64,000 nucleotides of DNA, from NCBI RefSeq assembly GCF_000004195.4, contig NC_030684.2:106097929-106161928 (forward strand). Reading direction: 5' to 3'. How positions within the stretch are numbered: position 1 is the stretch's first letter; each line of letters starts with the position of its first letter. The translations under genes and the position numbers were made by a program. Source of the stretch: Xenopus tropicalis (Eukaryota; Chordata; Amphibia; Anura; Pipidae). Under the pieces are notes generated by a model that saw only the letters and a list, made by a program, of their open reading frames with translations, had not been told where the DNA came from and did not search any database. Below are positions 22,262 through 35,500 of the stretch, one piece after another.

Positions 22262-23456
22262 CACCCACACTTTATTTACAAACAGGGCAATGGTCAGTCT
22301 ATGCATACCATATTGAGGGGTCACAAAGAGAGATTAAAAAAAGGTTTGTTAAAATTCACTTTAATTCTGTAACCCCGTCTTTACCAGAAGTATCCAAAAC
22401 ACCTAACTGCAATGTAAAAATCCATTTATGAGAGCAGGAATGTGAGTAGATTTGTATAATTTCTGTACAGCTACTAACTGAAATAGAACTGCATGGTGAA
22501 TGCAGAAGTGAAATCCAGCTTGTTCTTGCATAGTACAATATGCACAATATATGTGTATATATTAATGGCTAGTATCTATGTGCTTCATCCCAGCAACACT
22601 TGTACCCAAAGTGTTAGATTCCAGCATTTCTACAAATGAAATTAAAAACAAACAAGCAGTGCTACTAACCGCCACACTTATGGCCCAATATATAAACATA
22701 GACTCTTTGTCTTACCCATAACATGTATGGTCTCAGGTATCCTCCACTCCTGCATTAAGGGACTAATCATGTCCTGTTTCACTCTGGTCCATGTATTTTC
22801 AGAGACATCAGCCATTTGGGGTGATTTTTAGCCTTGCACCTATTACACCCCAATTATGCCTCTGCTTTGCCAGTAAAATAAATCTAGAAGACTCCCAAAA
22901 ACATAAGAGAGGTGACTTTCTGTATCTGGCTAAAACAGTTAATTAAACACATGGTATTAAACACATGGTTGCACTCAGCATGATCTGCTCCTGGGAGTTG
23001 TAGACCAACAAAACATTTATTATCCTTAGACTGATAACAGGCATCCTTTAATGCCACAATTTCTGTGGGTCCAAACCCCCATTATCCTGCAAGATGGTAT
23101 TCTAAAGTTCAATGGCTGTTAACATGCAGTGGCAAAGGCTGCCTCTCTCTGCTCTGGGCATTGATGAGCTGGTCTCTGTTTTTACTCCTATATACATTTC
23201 CCCCAAACACTAATCTGTAGACATTTTAAACATGTAGCAATTAAACACTCTTTATATATTGTGCTTCTTTTGGCTTTAAACGCTGCATTTGAAAATTAAT
23301 ATCTACAACCAGTCAGTAAGGATCCAAACCAAGTAATGATCTTTCATTGAGCAATGTCCAGGCACAGGTTTCTTGGATGTTCCAGCTGGGTTATGATCCT
23401 TGTAGAAAGTTTAAGGCAATGTCTGTACCATGGTGCCATGCTGAGTTGTGTGGGGG
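22262..23456 (-). other. papln: PAPLN 3' UTR (extent uncertain)
   Basis: Non-coding sequence downstream of the stop. Two AATAAA hexamers lie on the - strand, at 23021-23016 and 22276-22271. Either could set the transcript end; the first gives a UTR of about 0.45 kb, the second about 1.2 kb. Confidence 0.5.
23016..23021 (-). terminator. papln: Candidate PAPLN poly(A) signal (proximal)
   Basis: AATAAA on the - strand, about 435 bases after the PAPLN stop. The next candidate lies at 22271-22276. Sequence alone does not decide between them. Confidence 0.45.
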
Positions 23457-23599
23457 TCAGTGCCTGGAGCAGCTGGCACAACAGAAGCTGTTGTAGTACT
23501 CATTTGAGCAGAGGTTAGCATAGACAACGAGGTCGCAGTTGGCCAGGTCTGGGTGGTCTATGCATTCTCCATGCCTTTCTAATAGTTTTAATGGAGGTG
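23457..23599 (-). CDS. papln: PAPLN last coding exon: PLAC domain and stop
   Basis: Phase 1 to stop. It encodes [20 protein letters not shown], then [20 protein letters not shown] and His-stop (TGA at 23459-23457). The six cysteines with FCCASC are the PLAC (protease and lacunin) domain that ends papilin and many ADAMTS/ADAMTSL proteins. Mammalian papilin has a slightly longer tail. Confidence 0.96.
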
Positions 23600-26500
23600 C
23601 TGTGAGGAAACAAAAACATATAGCTGACAAGTACTGCTGTATGGAAAGAAAGAGCCATACCTGGTATTAAAAAAGCATCTTGCTGTAAGTTACCACGTTG
23701 TACATAGTTATTAGGAAATGCCTAGAAAGTAGGGGGAGCTTTGGCATGGTGATGTCTGTAGCTGAGCAAAGAGAACAGTGTTGTTCTGGAAATGCAAATT
23801 GGGTAGAAAAGAGACCAGAGCCCAAAAGAAATACTTTGTGCAGAACAGAAAGAGTACTTCTCAGCATGCATGCCAGTAACTTTAATTCAGCTGGCATAAT
23901 AGGCGGCAGTCCCAGGAGTTGTAAATATTATTTGCATTAGTGAGCTATAATCAGCATTGTAAGTTGATGCTGGGGCACCATTTGTTGAAGCAACAAGTTC
24001 ATTATAGCTTTCCCATTAATGTGGCTGGTGAGTTGGCCATGTATTAATACACGAATGCAAATCTAGGCATCAGTGGGGAAAAATGCACCCACTGGATCAC
24101 TAATAGACTGGAAACCCAAAGGCCTTCCACCTATGCTAGAATACAAATAACAGTTGTATATTTAGTACTCATGTTCTTACACTGCTGGACCTGCACTCCT
24201 AAGGGTAGTATTGGGCTCTAATGCCGTAGATGAAATTGTTCAAAAAGCACGAGCATGTAGCTGTTACTGAATGGCCACTTACTGAAGCTTATCCAGTCAG
24301 AAATCTGTCAGAAACCTAGTTTAATAACCTAGGAACTACTGGTGTAACAACCGTGGGGACAGGGAGTGTGACTTCACCTGGGCTCGCTGTCCAGCATGCC
24401 CAAAGGGGCAATCTTCAGAAAATCAGGAGGCAATTAAGAACTGGGGAAAGGGATATTGTAGGCAGTATTTTGGATATTGGATATCATCTTTCTGCCGATG
24501 AAGTCCTTCACATCATGTGTCTTTAGAATACTTTATCAAAGCATATTTTTACAAAGAGCACATTTTAAAGCTGTGAGCAGTATTGTAATTATGGATAATA
24601 AACCAACCTGTTGGTCTGCTCTTATGCACCCTGATATCAGCACTGGCACTAACAGAGTGGGCACCGTTGTATGCGTTGCATGTATATGAGCCCTCATCTG
24701 CAGCCTTTGTGTTACGAATGATCAAAGTACCATCCTCAGACACGTGGGTGTGATGCCAATCTGATCGCACAGGTAGACCATTTCTGAAAAGAACCATACA
24801 TGGGTAAAATATCAGAGTTAATATAAATCCATGAATTTAAAGAGGCCATTTAATAAATGCCATTTAATAAACTGTAATGTACTTCTCTAATATACAATAA
24901 TAATTAAAAGAGATAAATGTATAGGGATAATAGAATAAAATTACACAGTTTGCTACAGGTCTATTAACCCAAAGCAATCAATCAGAAGCTAGCATGTACT
25001 GGAGAGCTGTTTGAAATCATCTGATTGGCTGCTAGACTTGGGCAAACATTTTATTACATGAACCCAAAGCAAAATCTTTCATTGCAAAACTAACTGTCAA
25101 ACTTTATTTTGATTCCATAAAAAAATAAGCCCCACTACACATCCCAGGTGTTTGAATGTGCTGGACCAGTCAGGTGTAATAGAAATGTTACCTTGACCAT
25201 TGTATATTTGCATTTTGACCACTAACAACGCAGCGTAGTTCTGCCTTTTCACCCTCGGACACTGTAAGACTAGTTGGTGGGCCAGTGATTTTCAGTTCTC
25301 CTACAAAGAGAATTTTTTGTTATCAGAATGGCAGCTGTACAGTGAAATACTTGATAATCCATTACAATAATGCTTCCCTATATTTGTATATCTTCACCCA
25401 TAGTAACCAATTGAGACAGTTGCCAGTTGAGACAGAGACAGTTGCCAATAAACTAAGTAAACATATTTTACGTTATATGTCGTCAATGAAAGGTGAAATG
25501 GACCATGGTTTACAATCTGCTTACAAGTTAACTAAAGCTCTAAAGAATGTAATGAAGAAAGGCTGTTTTGGTTTAAACAGTGCACCTTTCCAACAAAACC
25601 TAAGCCCCAGAGATAAGCTTGGCATACTGGTGCCTGGGCTGTTAAGGCAGATCTGTGCCCATGCCAACCTCTCTACTCTGCACAGTACAGTTATGGGTGG
25701 TCCCACTCTTGCCATGGTTATTAAACAGAACATTAAACACTGTTGGACTTTCTGTATTTCTTATTACTGACCTCTGATATTGAGCTGGATATACTTCACC
25801 ACTTGGCCAGCCCTGGTTGTTGCAGTACATGTGTAGATGCCAGCATCATCTGGACTCATGCGGCTAATAGTGAGTGAGCCATCAGATTGCTTCCTGTGCC
25901 TGTTAACAGGATAATTCATTTTGCAGCTTTGACTTTGCACCCAGTTCAATTTTAGGCAAACATTACAATTTGATGCACTGACATTAAGGTGGAGGTTATC
26001 CTACCTCGGAGAAGACAGTGGTTTTCCATCTTTCTGCCACTCAACGTTTGTGCTGGAATGAACCTCCAGAAGGCAAGGAAGCCTTGTGCGGTGTCCAAGA
26101 CTTGCATCTATTACCAAGGGAGTTTTAGCTGATCCCCTAAAAGAAACAAATGTAACAAATGGGTTAACTGCCATTGCAAATGCAATATTAGCTTTTATAC
26201 AAAATATGTACTAAGCCTGCACTTTCAGAAGAAGTTCATCATTACTATAAACCAATAATGCTTTCATGTTGCTTGGCTTGCTGACCCAAGTCATGGGCAT
26301 ATACATTCTAAAGTTCCACTGAATGCAGCAGAATTGGCAAGGTTTCCCACACCAGAGCTGATGGCAAGTGCACTGCACAATCACTAAAATAAGGAAAGAA
26401 ATCCCAAAGAGAAGGGAAGTGCCCCCAAAAACAAACTCTTTAACGTAGGCAAATTAATTAAAAACAGACACTATTCTGTAAAAGTAATTAGTGGTCAAAG

Positions 26501-29500
26501 ATTCAGTCATATGTGAGCTAAAGGTAATAACACTATCTCACTGCACAACTTTGTACCCCGGTATACAAGCACAGAAAACACAAAGTACAAACCCAAATGA
26601 CTGAGTTATCATTTTTTTGTGTGGAGGCAATGTAATTAACAGTAATATTCTTAGAAATTAATTGATAGCGGTGCCTCCAGTTTAGGTAACAGCAAATAAA
26701 AACTGTAGCACACTAAAATTGCAAGCCGTGTAAAAAAAAGTGTTTTATTTGCCCAAGTACATACAGAAAACAAGAGCAACGTTTCAGGCCCCTTGGGATC
26801 GCAGGGGCCCAAAACCTTGCTCTTGTTTTCTGTATGTACTTGGGCAAATAAAACACTTTTTTTTACATGACTTGCAATTTCAGTGTGCTACTGGATATTT
26901 TTGCTGTTGAATATTGACCCCCATGCAGTGTGGGGTTCTTCCAGTATTTTGCACCTGATACCCTTATGGGTATGCTAACAGAGGGTTGAGCTCCCCAATT
27001 CAACTGCTCCAGTTTAGGTAATGTCTCAAGTATGGTAGATATTTTTCAAGTAGATAAACCTTAGGCCTAACCAAGTGAGTGGAGCTTGGGTGAAAAAAAG
27101 TTCAGAACCCTGGTCCTACAGCACAACTGGTGTTATTCCTAGGCACCAAGCTTGGTCTGTTCAGCCAAGACTATCCCTTTATTAGTGGATTAGATCACAG
27201 AATGCCAAGCAGGCTTACCTCCTGTCTGAATGCAGGGGCTGATTTCTGGTGTCTTTGGTTGCCTGAGAAGCATTGACTCTTTGAGCTCCCTGTGCCCCCA
27301 GATCTGTCAATACATATTAAACGTATAAGGACAGGTATTTTAAACCTAAGTAATTTTAAAATAGGTAAGTAAATTAAGAAAACATAATTTGCAGTTGCTT
27401 TCTCAATTATCTTCATTAAAAGGCATATAGGACTTTTGCATTCAGTGGAACAGCAAATAGTCGACCTGCAGTAAATATGGCCGACTGCATATTCTGGAGA
27501 TATCCATCATGTAAAATAAACATCAACACTATAAAATCTACAGTGCATCTATCCTAGGGTATCAGAGCTCACCTAGCAGTGTAATCAGTTTTACAAAATT
27601 ATTAGCTTTTACTACAGAAACTTTATATACTGCCGTATATATTTGTGGGAAGGTTGTTCAGCAGATAAACCCTAGTTCACAATGGATACAAAGGATATAC
27701 TCTATGAAAATGTTTTGAAATGCAGAAAGTAAAGACCGCCTGTGCCAGGATTAACTAGTATCAAATGATCCCATCCCACTGTAGCCAAGGATTACCTTTC
27801 ACTTGAAGTCGCACTCGATGACTCTCTCTCCGGCTCCCACTGGATGCCAAACACTTGTACTCCCCTGCATCTTCTGAGTGCACTCTATTGATGACCAGAG
27901 AGCCATCTGGATTGTAAATGTATTTGCTGTGTTCAAGATATTAAGACAAGCACTGGGGTTATTCATTTTAAGCAATTACAGTTTTTTCCCTTTTAAAGAA
28001 AACTATACCCCCACAATGTAGGTCTGTATAACAATATATCTCAAAACAAAAGCCTAAATGTAAAGCCCTGCTTCATACAAATAAACCATATACTTGTGGT
28101 GCACACAAACAAACCAGGGACACATGCATGCTAGGCCACATCACCAAATTAATAGACAGAGTTCTGCCTCTTGCTCCCACACTACTTCCTGTTACAGTTA
28201 AAGCTGCATTATTTCCTGTCAGGTGATCTCTGAGGGAGCACACAGCCCATCACTAAATGGTGGATCAAGGAAAAGGATGTAAAAGGGCAATATTTACTGA
28301 TTATATATATATATATATATATTATAGTTTGGTAAGATTCTTTAATAGGCAACTTAATATAATAAAAACTATCTGTTGCTTAACAATTTATTCTAAAGGT
28401 ATAGTTTTCCTTTAAAATCACAAAGATAGAAGGTTTCTATTTATACAAGTACACTACAAGGTCAAATGTATCCAAACATCCCTTTCAATTAAAGGAATCT
28501 GATTTTTAATTCACATGCAATTCTGACACCAGTGTATACCTAAGTACACATACTGTATATATAATATTCAGCAACATATAATCTCAGTAGAATGGGTCAT
28601 AATGATTAGCTAAGAAACTATTAACATGGTGTCATAAGATACCAAGTTTCCCTTTTTAAACTTCTGCTCAACATGATGTCCTAGGAAATTTGAAGCAAAG
28701 TGAATTGGGGTTAGTGTAGTTTGTATTCTTAATTACACATTGCAAATTATTCATTCTACCATTTATAATTTTATTTTGTAAACAATAAATGTATTTTTTA
28801 GCTGTAATATTGGTGTGTAGGCAGCCTATGGCCAGGTGCCCCTAGGGCATGAAACGTTCAGGGTTTATGGAGATGTTTTAATGTAACTTTGAATAAAGTA
28901 TTTTTACTTTTAAACTTTGTGACCCCTGTGGAAATTCCTGAGTGCCTATGTGCCCATAGTGGTTGCTGTCTTTTGCTCTAAGCACCCTATGCTGAGGGTC
29001 GGGGGCTGGTGCACCCGGACCATCACTTCTATTTGGTGAGTGTTTTGTTTACTGTTGGTCTTTCTATGCCCTTGTTTTTGTGGAGGCAGCCATCTCAGGA
29101 CGTTGTGGCTGATCCTATGGTTTCAGAAGGAGTCAGCACTGTACAATTCAACTGTTTTCACATAACCTATTGTTTTTCCTACTCAATGTAGTAGGAGTTG
29201 TGACCAGATTTGGGTGTTACAGAGTGCTATTCCCATATCTACCACTAGGTGGGGCACAGGACCATTTTTAGAAATGCTGTTGTCAGGGAGGCGTTATCTT
29301 TTTACCTGCCCATTGTTCTGTTGATAGGCTGCATTGGGGGATGATGTGACAGCTCTCCTCCAACAGAATTTGTAGATTTTGTAGAAAGCATGCTATACAC
29401 ACAAACTATGTAACTATGTTATTAAAGAACTGCAACAGGTCTAGTCTATAGTGTAAGTTGGGTCAAGGGAAATGCTCACCTGGAAGGCAAGAGAGCTTGT

Positions 29501-32500
29501 CCATCTTTCTGCCATTCAATATTACTAAAGGGGTAATCACTGACTTGGCAGGGCAGGTGAGCCGTCTGTCCTCTAATGGTCTCCATGGATGAAAATTTGA
29601 CCTTGTCCAGAATAATGCTGAAAGAGAATGTGCATGTTGCCTTTTAAAATCCATGTTCTTTTTTTAACTAGGGTTTCACTGTTGAATGATGCTCTCAAAC
29701 AATTCATATATGCAATTATGTTAATTAAAGGGAAAAAGTAAGGTAAATGTAGGGCTTCAACATCACTCTTAACAATGTTACAGTTTACTCCCAAAGTGAA
29801 ATTCAGAATACAATGAGCAGATTTTCAATCTAAAAGAGATTTACATCTCTGGAATTAGGATTACACTTCGTTAGACTTTCTGCATGTAATGTCTCACAGT
29901 AGTGTAATGGGATATCTCATGTCAGTGGAGTTTGGATATAAAGATTAATGTACCTGTAAACTGAAGAATGCTGAGAGGTGTTTGTGTCTGTTTTAGTTTT
30001 ATGTCTTTCTGTGATATCTCCATTTCTTATGTGGCTAGTGCTGCTCTCTCCATGGCTATGACCAGCAAGATGACGACCTTCAAGATCTTGGTCAAGTGTT
30101 TTGACCATCCCTTGATTATGATCTCTTCTCTCTTCCACTGGCACGTCCTCACCTGGGGCCCCTGAATGGATGTGTGTCATTCGGTCCCATTTCATGCCTC
30201 CCTTGCGGTACCTATACTCCACATTACCAGAGTTCCTGCCCTGTATCTGCTGGCAAGAACTCATGCACTCCTGCTCTGTGGCAAAGTTATTTTTGTTCCC
30301 ATGGCAGTTGCCATACCAAAACCGATTACATTTTCCAACTTCAGGCACAAAGTACCAACGAGTTGACCAATCAGCGCACGATCCTGTAGCACTTGGTAGC
30401 AGACAAATGGTAGGATATGCTGTGAAAAACACATAAAACAAGGAAACTCTGTTAATTTTAGTGTTAGGACAATTCTAATATCCATTAACAAACCATAATT
30501 TCTCCCTAGTAAAGGTCACTGTATCATTGTAATTGTTCTATGTAAAGGGAAATACCTATGATGCAACCATTTAATCATATGGGATTTTTCTTGCCACTAC
30601 TGTGCCTGGAGTTTTTCATTATCATCTGCTTTTGGCTGACCTTGCCTCTTTTACATATTTATGAGAGGATTACTGCCCATGTCAATAAAAATAGTGTAAG
30701 ATATTGTTGCATATTTCAGGTTGTGCTATAACAATTCACCAAAAAGCATAACATTTAAGGCATTAACAGTTAATAGCATAATATTAATAGCATATGTGTT
30801 GATATGGTTTTATTTGGTGAACTGTTGACTTTAAAGGGGACCTGTCACCTACACATAAAAAGCATTATAATAAAAGATCTTTGCAAATTAAACACAAAAC
30901 CCCAATTTTTTTTTTGTTTTTAAATAAAAACATCTATACCTGTTATAAACAGGCTTAGAAATCTGAGCTGTCAATCATATATTGCCGCCCTGCCCCTATG
31001 CCTCAGGCATAGAGGGGGGCAGTCAATTACTTTCACTTTCCATTCAGCACTTCAGGGCTGGATGTCAGGGCAGGTGGTTGCCATTAAAGTCAATGGCAGG
31101 CAGCACAGACGGGTTCAGAGTCTTTTTTAACAAATGGAAAAGGTATAAGAAGTTTGTGGTTGGAGAAACATGAAACAACAAGTTAACCCATGTTAACAAA
31201 GGAAGAAGGACTTACGATAACTTGGTTTACTTCTGCACCCTTCACCCACAGGACCAGTGGCTTTATTTATGTTGTCAAAGCAACATCCAAACTGAGAAGC
31301 CCGGCATTCTTCAGATGGAATCTAAAACAGATAAATGTGCTAATTACTAAAAATGCTAGCTAAGATGCTATTGGGTACGTTTAGATCTGTACTAAAACGG
31401 ATTACTTGTTAAGATAAAAATAAAGAAAGGGGTGATGTTATGGGCAAAAATGATGTGGGCCCAGTGATGTTCATTACAATATATAGTATGAAATAAGATG
31501 CTATATAAATTGTAATACAAAGTCGGTGGTTAATTTAATTAACTGTACAAGATGTTTAATTTAAATTTGATATGATCAAGGAGTGAGACAACATCACTTT
31601 CGAGACACTTTAAGGAATGTAGTGGTAATATGGAGCATGTGAGATTACAGGGAATAGAGAGGGGGGCTGTAGGACCTAGAGGAGGTGATTTACATCAAAG
31701 CACTTACGTGCAGAAGATACAGTGGCTTGCAAAAGTATTCGGCCCCCTTGAACTTTTCCACATTTTGTCACATTACAGCCACAAAAATGAATCAATTTTA
31801 TTGGAATTCCACGTGAAAGACCAATACAAAGTGGTGTACACGTGAGAAGTGGAAGGAAAATCATACATGATTCCAAACATTTTTTACAAATAAATAACTG
31901 CAAAGTGGGGTGTGCGTAATTATTCAGCCCCCTGAGTCAATACTTTGTAGAACCCCCTTTTGCTGCAATTACAGCTGCCAGGCTTTTAGGGTATGTCTCT
32001 ACCAGCTTTGCACATCTACAGACTGAAATCCTTGCCCATTCTTCTTTGAAAACATCTCCAGCTCAGTCAGATTAGATGGACAGGGTTTGTGAACAGCAGT
32101 TTTCAGATCTTGCCACAGATTCTCGATTGGATTTAGATCTGGACTTTGACTGGGCCATTCTAACACATGGATATGTTTTGTTTTAAACCATTCCATTGTT
32201 GCCCTGGCTTTATGTTTAGGGTCGTTGTCCTGCTGGAAGGTGAACCTCCGCCCCAGTCTCAAGTCTTTTGCAGACTCCAAGAGGTTTTCTTCCAAGATTG
32301 CCCTGTATTTGGCTCCATCCATCTTCCCATCAACTCTGAGCAGCTTCCCTGTCCCTGCTGAAGAGAAGCACCCCCAGAGCATGATGCTGCCACCACCATA
32401 TTTGACAGTGGGGATGGTGTGTTCAGAGTGATGTGCAGTGTTAGTTTTCCACCACACATAGCGTTTGCATTTTGGCCAAAAAGTTCCATTTTGGTCTCAT

Positions 32501-35500
32501 CTGACCAGAGCACCTTCTTCCACATGTTTGCTGTGTCCCCCACATGGCTTGTGGCAAACTGCAAATGGGACTTCTTATGGTTTTCTGTTAACAATGGCTT
32601 TCTTCTTGCCACTCTTCCATAAAGGCCAACTTTGTGCAGTGCACGACTAATAGTTGTCCTATGGACAGATTCCCCCACCTGAGCTGTAGATCTCTGCAGC
32701 TCATCCAGAGTCACCATGGGCCTCTTGGCTGCATTTCTGATCAGCGCTCTCCTTGTTCGGCCTGTGAGTTTAGGTGGACGGCCTTGTCTTGGTAGGTTTA
32801 CAGTTGTGCCATACTCCTTCCATTTCTGAATGATCGCTTGAACAGTGCTCCGTGGGATGTTCAAGGCTTTGGAAATCTTTTTGTAGCCTAAGCCTGCTTT
32901 AAATTTCTCAATAACTTTATCCCTGACCTGTCTGGTGTGTTCTTTGGACTTCATGGTGTTATTGCTCCCAATATTCTCTTAGACAACCTCTGAGGCCGTC
33001 ACAGAGCAGCTGTATTTGTACTGACATTAGATTACACACAGGGGCACTCTATTTAGTCATTAGCACTCATCAGGCAATGTCTATGGGCAACTGACTGCAC
33101 TCAGACCAAAGGGGGCTGAATAATTACGCACACCCCACTTTGCAGTTATTTATTTGTAAAAAATGTTTGGAATCATGTATGATTTTCCTTCCACTTCTCA
33201 CGTGTACACCACTTTGTATTGGTCTTTCACGTGGAATTCCAATAAAATTGATTCATTTTTGTGGCTGTAATGTGACAAAATGTGGAAAATTTCAAGGGGG
33301 CCGAATACTTTTGCAAGCCACTGTAAGTGGATTTATAAATGATGTACCAGACAACCTCAAGGACTGAATTTGATGTTTGATATAAGTTGTTACTTCTGAG
33401 AGTGGAAATGTTTGGAACAAGTGAGCAACAATGCATTTAACTAAATGTGTTTAACATAGCTGTAATATATTTTTACTTAATATGTTATAATAATATAAAG
33501 CATGTTGAACAGTATTATATTAATGGGTTGACACATCAGATAGGTTTATTAAATATCAATTTATTCATATTCAATTAATTTATTAGCAGAAACCATATGT
33601 ATAGTAATTTTATGGGAGGGTGTATGGGTATATTTACTGTGTTGATTAAGGGAAGGAGATCTCTGAGGAAGTGCGCTGGGGTCAGTGACCCCCATTTGAA
33701 ATCTGGCAAGAGTCAGATGAAGAAGGCAAATAATTAAAAAGAAATATATAAAAAATAAATAATGAAGACGAATTGGCCATTCTATAACATACCAAAAGTT
33801 AACTTAAAGGTGAACCACCCCTTTAAGTGAAAATAAGCATAAGATTGTCACTATATTTTTCTTTAGCAAGTAAAAGCCTTTATTGTGGATTAGTGAAATC
33901 CCTGGAGAAGTTATAGGCTTCTGAAGAACTGTAGACAACAAGTGTATCACACAGAGAAGATGAAATGTTATTGATTGTAAATTAGCTTTCCGATTCAGTT
34001 TGGTGTTCAAAGAAATCATTGAAGGAGGCATTTGTATGTCCTAAAATATGAAAGTTTCAATATAAAAGGCTACATACTCCAGGAGAAGGATCAGCTCTCT
34101 CGTTCCTTCCAACATTTGCATCCGCATGATTCTGGGGGCATCCCTCATGGTTATAGCCCTGAGCTTCTGTTACACCATCAGGGCAACAACCAAATCTGGA
34201 AAGAGAAAATACCCCCGAGTTCACTTCTGGGTCCAACATTGTACAACAGACATATTGAGCTCAGAGTCAAAGCATGACATTACTGCTCTCTTCTACAATT
34301 GCTCCTTGCCATACATGCCTACCTGTTCTGCCGGCAGTCTCTGGGGTAATTGGGAATAGAGTTGTCTTCATTTCGGTTATTTCGATTGACGGGTCTGTGG
34401 TCTGGAGCAAAACAAATAAGCACGAGGAACAATAGCAATAGTAATAAGGATTAGGCCTTCATGTACATATGGCATATTTGTAGTTATACATATGCTGTAT
34501 TTAGACCTAGGACAACAAGGTGGTGTGTCATGCAAGTATCCTAGAATTAGCAAAGCTTCCTCCTAGATTTGCCTGTAATCTTCTTCTAAATCCACCTCAA
34601 ACAAAGTTTGATAGGCAAATTCAGGCGACTTTAGAAAAGCAACTGGCAATTTTCATTCTTGCTGGTGGGATGGCATTTTGGGGGGATTAGTCGCCCGCGG
34701 TAGCAAAGATTTACTACGGCGACTAATCTCCCTGTGTGCCACTGCCCTAAGAAGTTGCACCTCTATGTTCAGACATTCACATGGTGCTGAGAGTCACAGC
34801 TTCAGGACACCGATTTAAGGTAATGCTGAGAAGCTTTCTCTGTGTAGTATGCCAGTTACCTGGCACATGTTCTCACACCATATTATAATAAAGTGATGGT
34901 GTCATATAAAGATGGCTACAGAACCCTCAAAGGATAAATAAACCTTTAAAAAATCAATGTAGGTGAATATAGGTGAGAGTGCTATTCTAAGCACTTTTGT
35001 AATTTACATTAATTATTTTTTAAGATTTGAAGATATTAAGGGGAATATGTACTGTAACATAGTCCAGGAAATTGTCAGGTGAAGGAATGAGGCTGGTCGG
35101 AAACAGACCATCAGGTGGCACTGTTTTTACATTTATTGTACATTGTTCATTGTCAAATATTGTACAATACATAAAGGAAATGTTACTTACTCTGTGTGGA
35201 ACCTTGCTGATTATATCGGGTCAGTGAAAACTGATCTGAATTATCATAGCCCCATGTATCTTGCATGCTGGCAACCTCTGCAAAATAAATTGCAGGTTAG
35301 TGGCACCAAGATCAGGAAATAGAATCCTATTTGGCAGGAGCAATATTTTACATGAAATTGTTCAGTTACATGAAATAATAAAATCTAAAACCTTAATGTA
35401 GTCAGAAAAATGTTTTTTATGAGTCACATACAAATTAAATGAGAAGGAAACCTCAATCACTGGAGGGTGCCAAATGTACATGAAGAAGGGCAGTCACACA

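Larger units (their letters stand above)
31720..33323 (-). mobile_element. Tc1-like DNA transposon, near full length
   Basis: The 1604-bp element has CAGTGGCTTGCAAAAGTATT at the left and its complement at the right. It is flanked by TA (31718-31719 and 33324-33325). The terminal inverted repeats are about 213 bp (31720-31932 and 33111-33323) and almost identical, differing at only a few sites such as AACTTTT/AAATTTT near the tips. Length, TA duplication and long repeats fit the Tc1 group. It sits in a PAPLN intron, with transposase antisense to the + strand and so co-oriented with PAPLN. Confidence 0.95.

Noticed and set aside
32167..32431. Open frames on the + strand opposite the transposase
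   Set aside because: They are shadows of the Tc1-like transposase on the - strand.
34126..34359. A hydrophobic open frame on the + strand ([15 protein letters not shown])
   Set aside because: It is antisense to the PAPLN cassette exons 34078-34195 and 34323-34401 and has no splice or family support.
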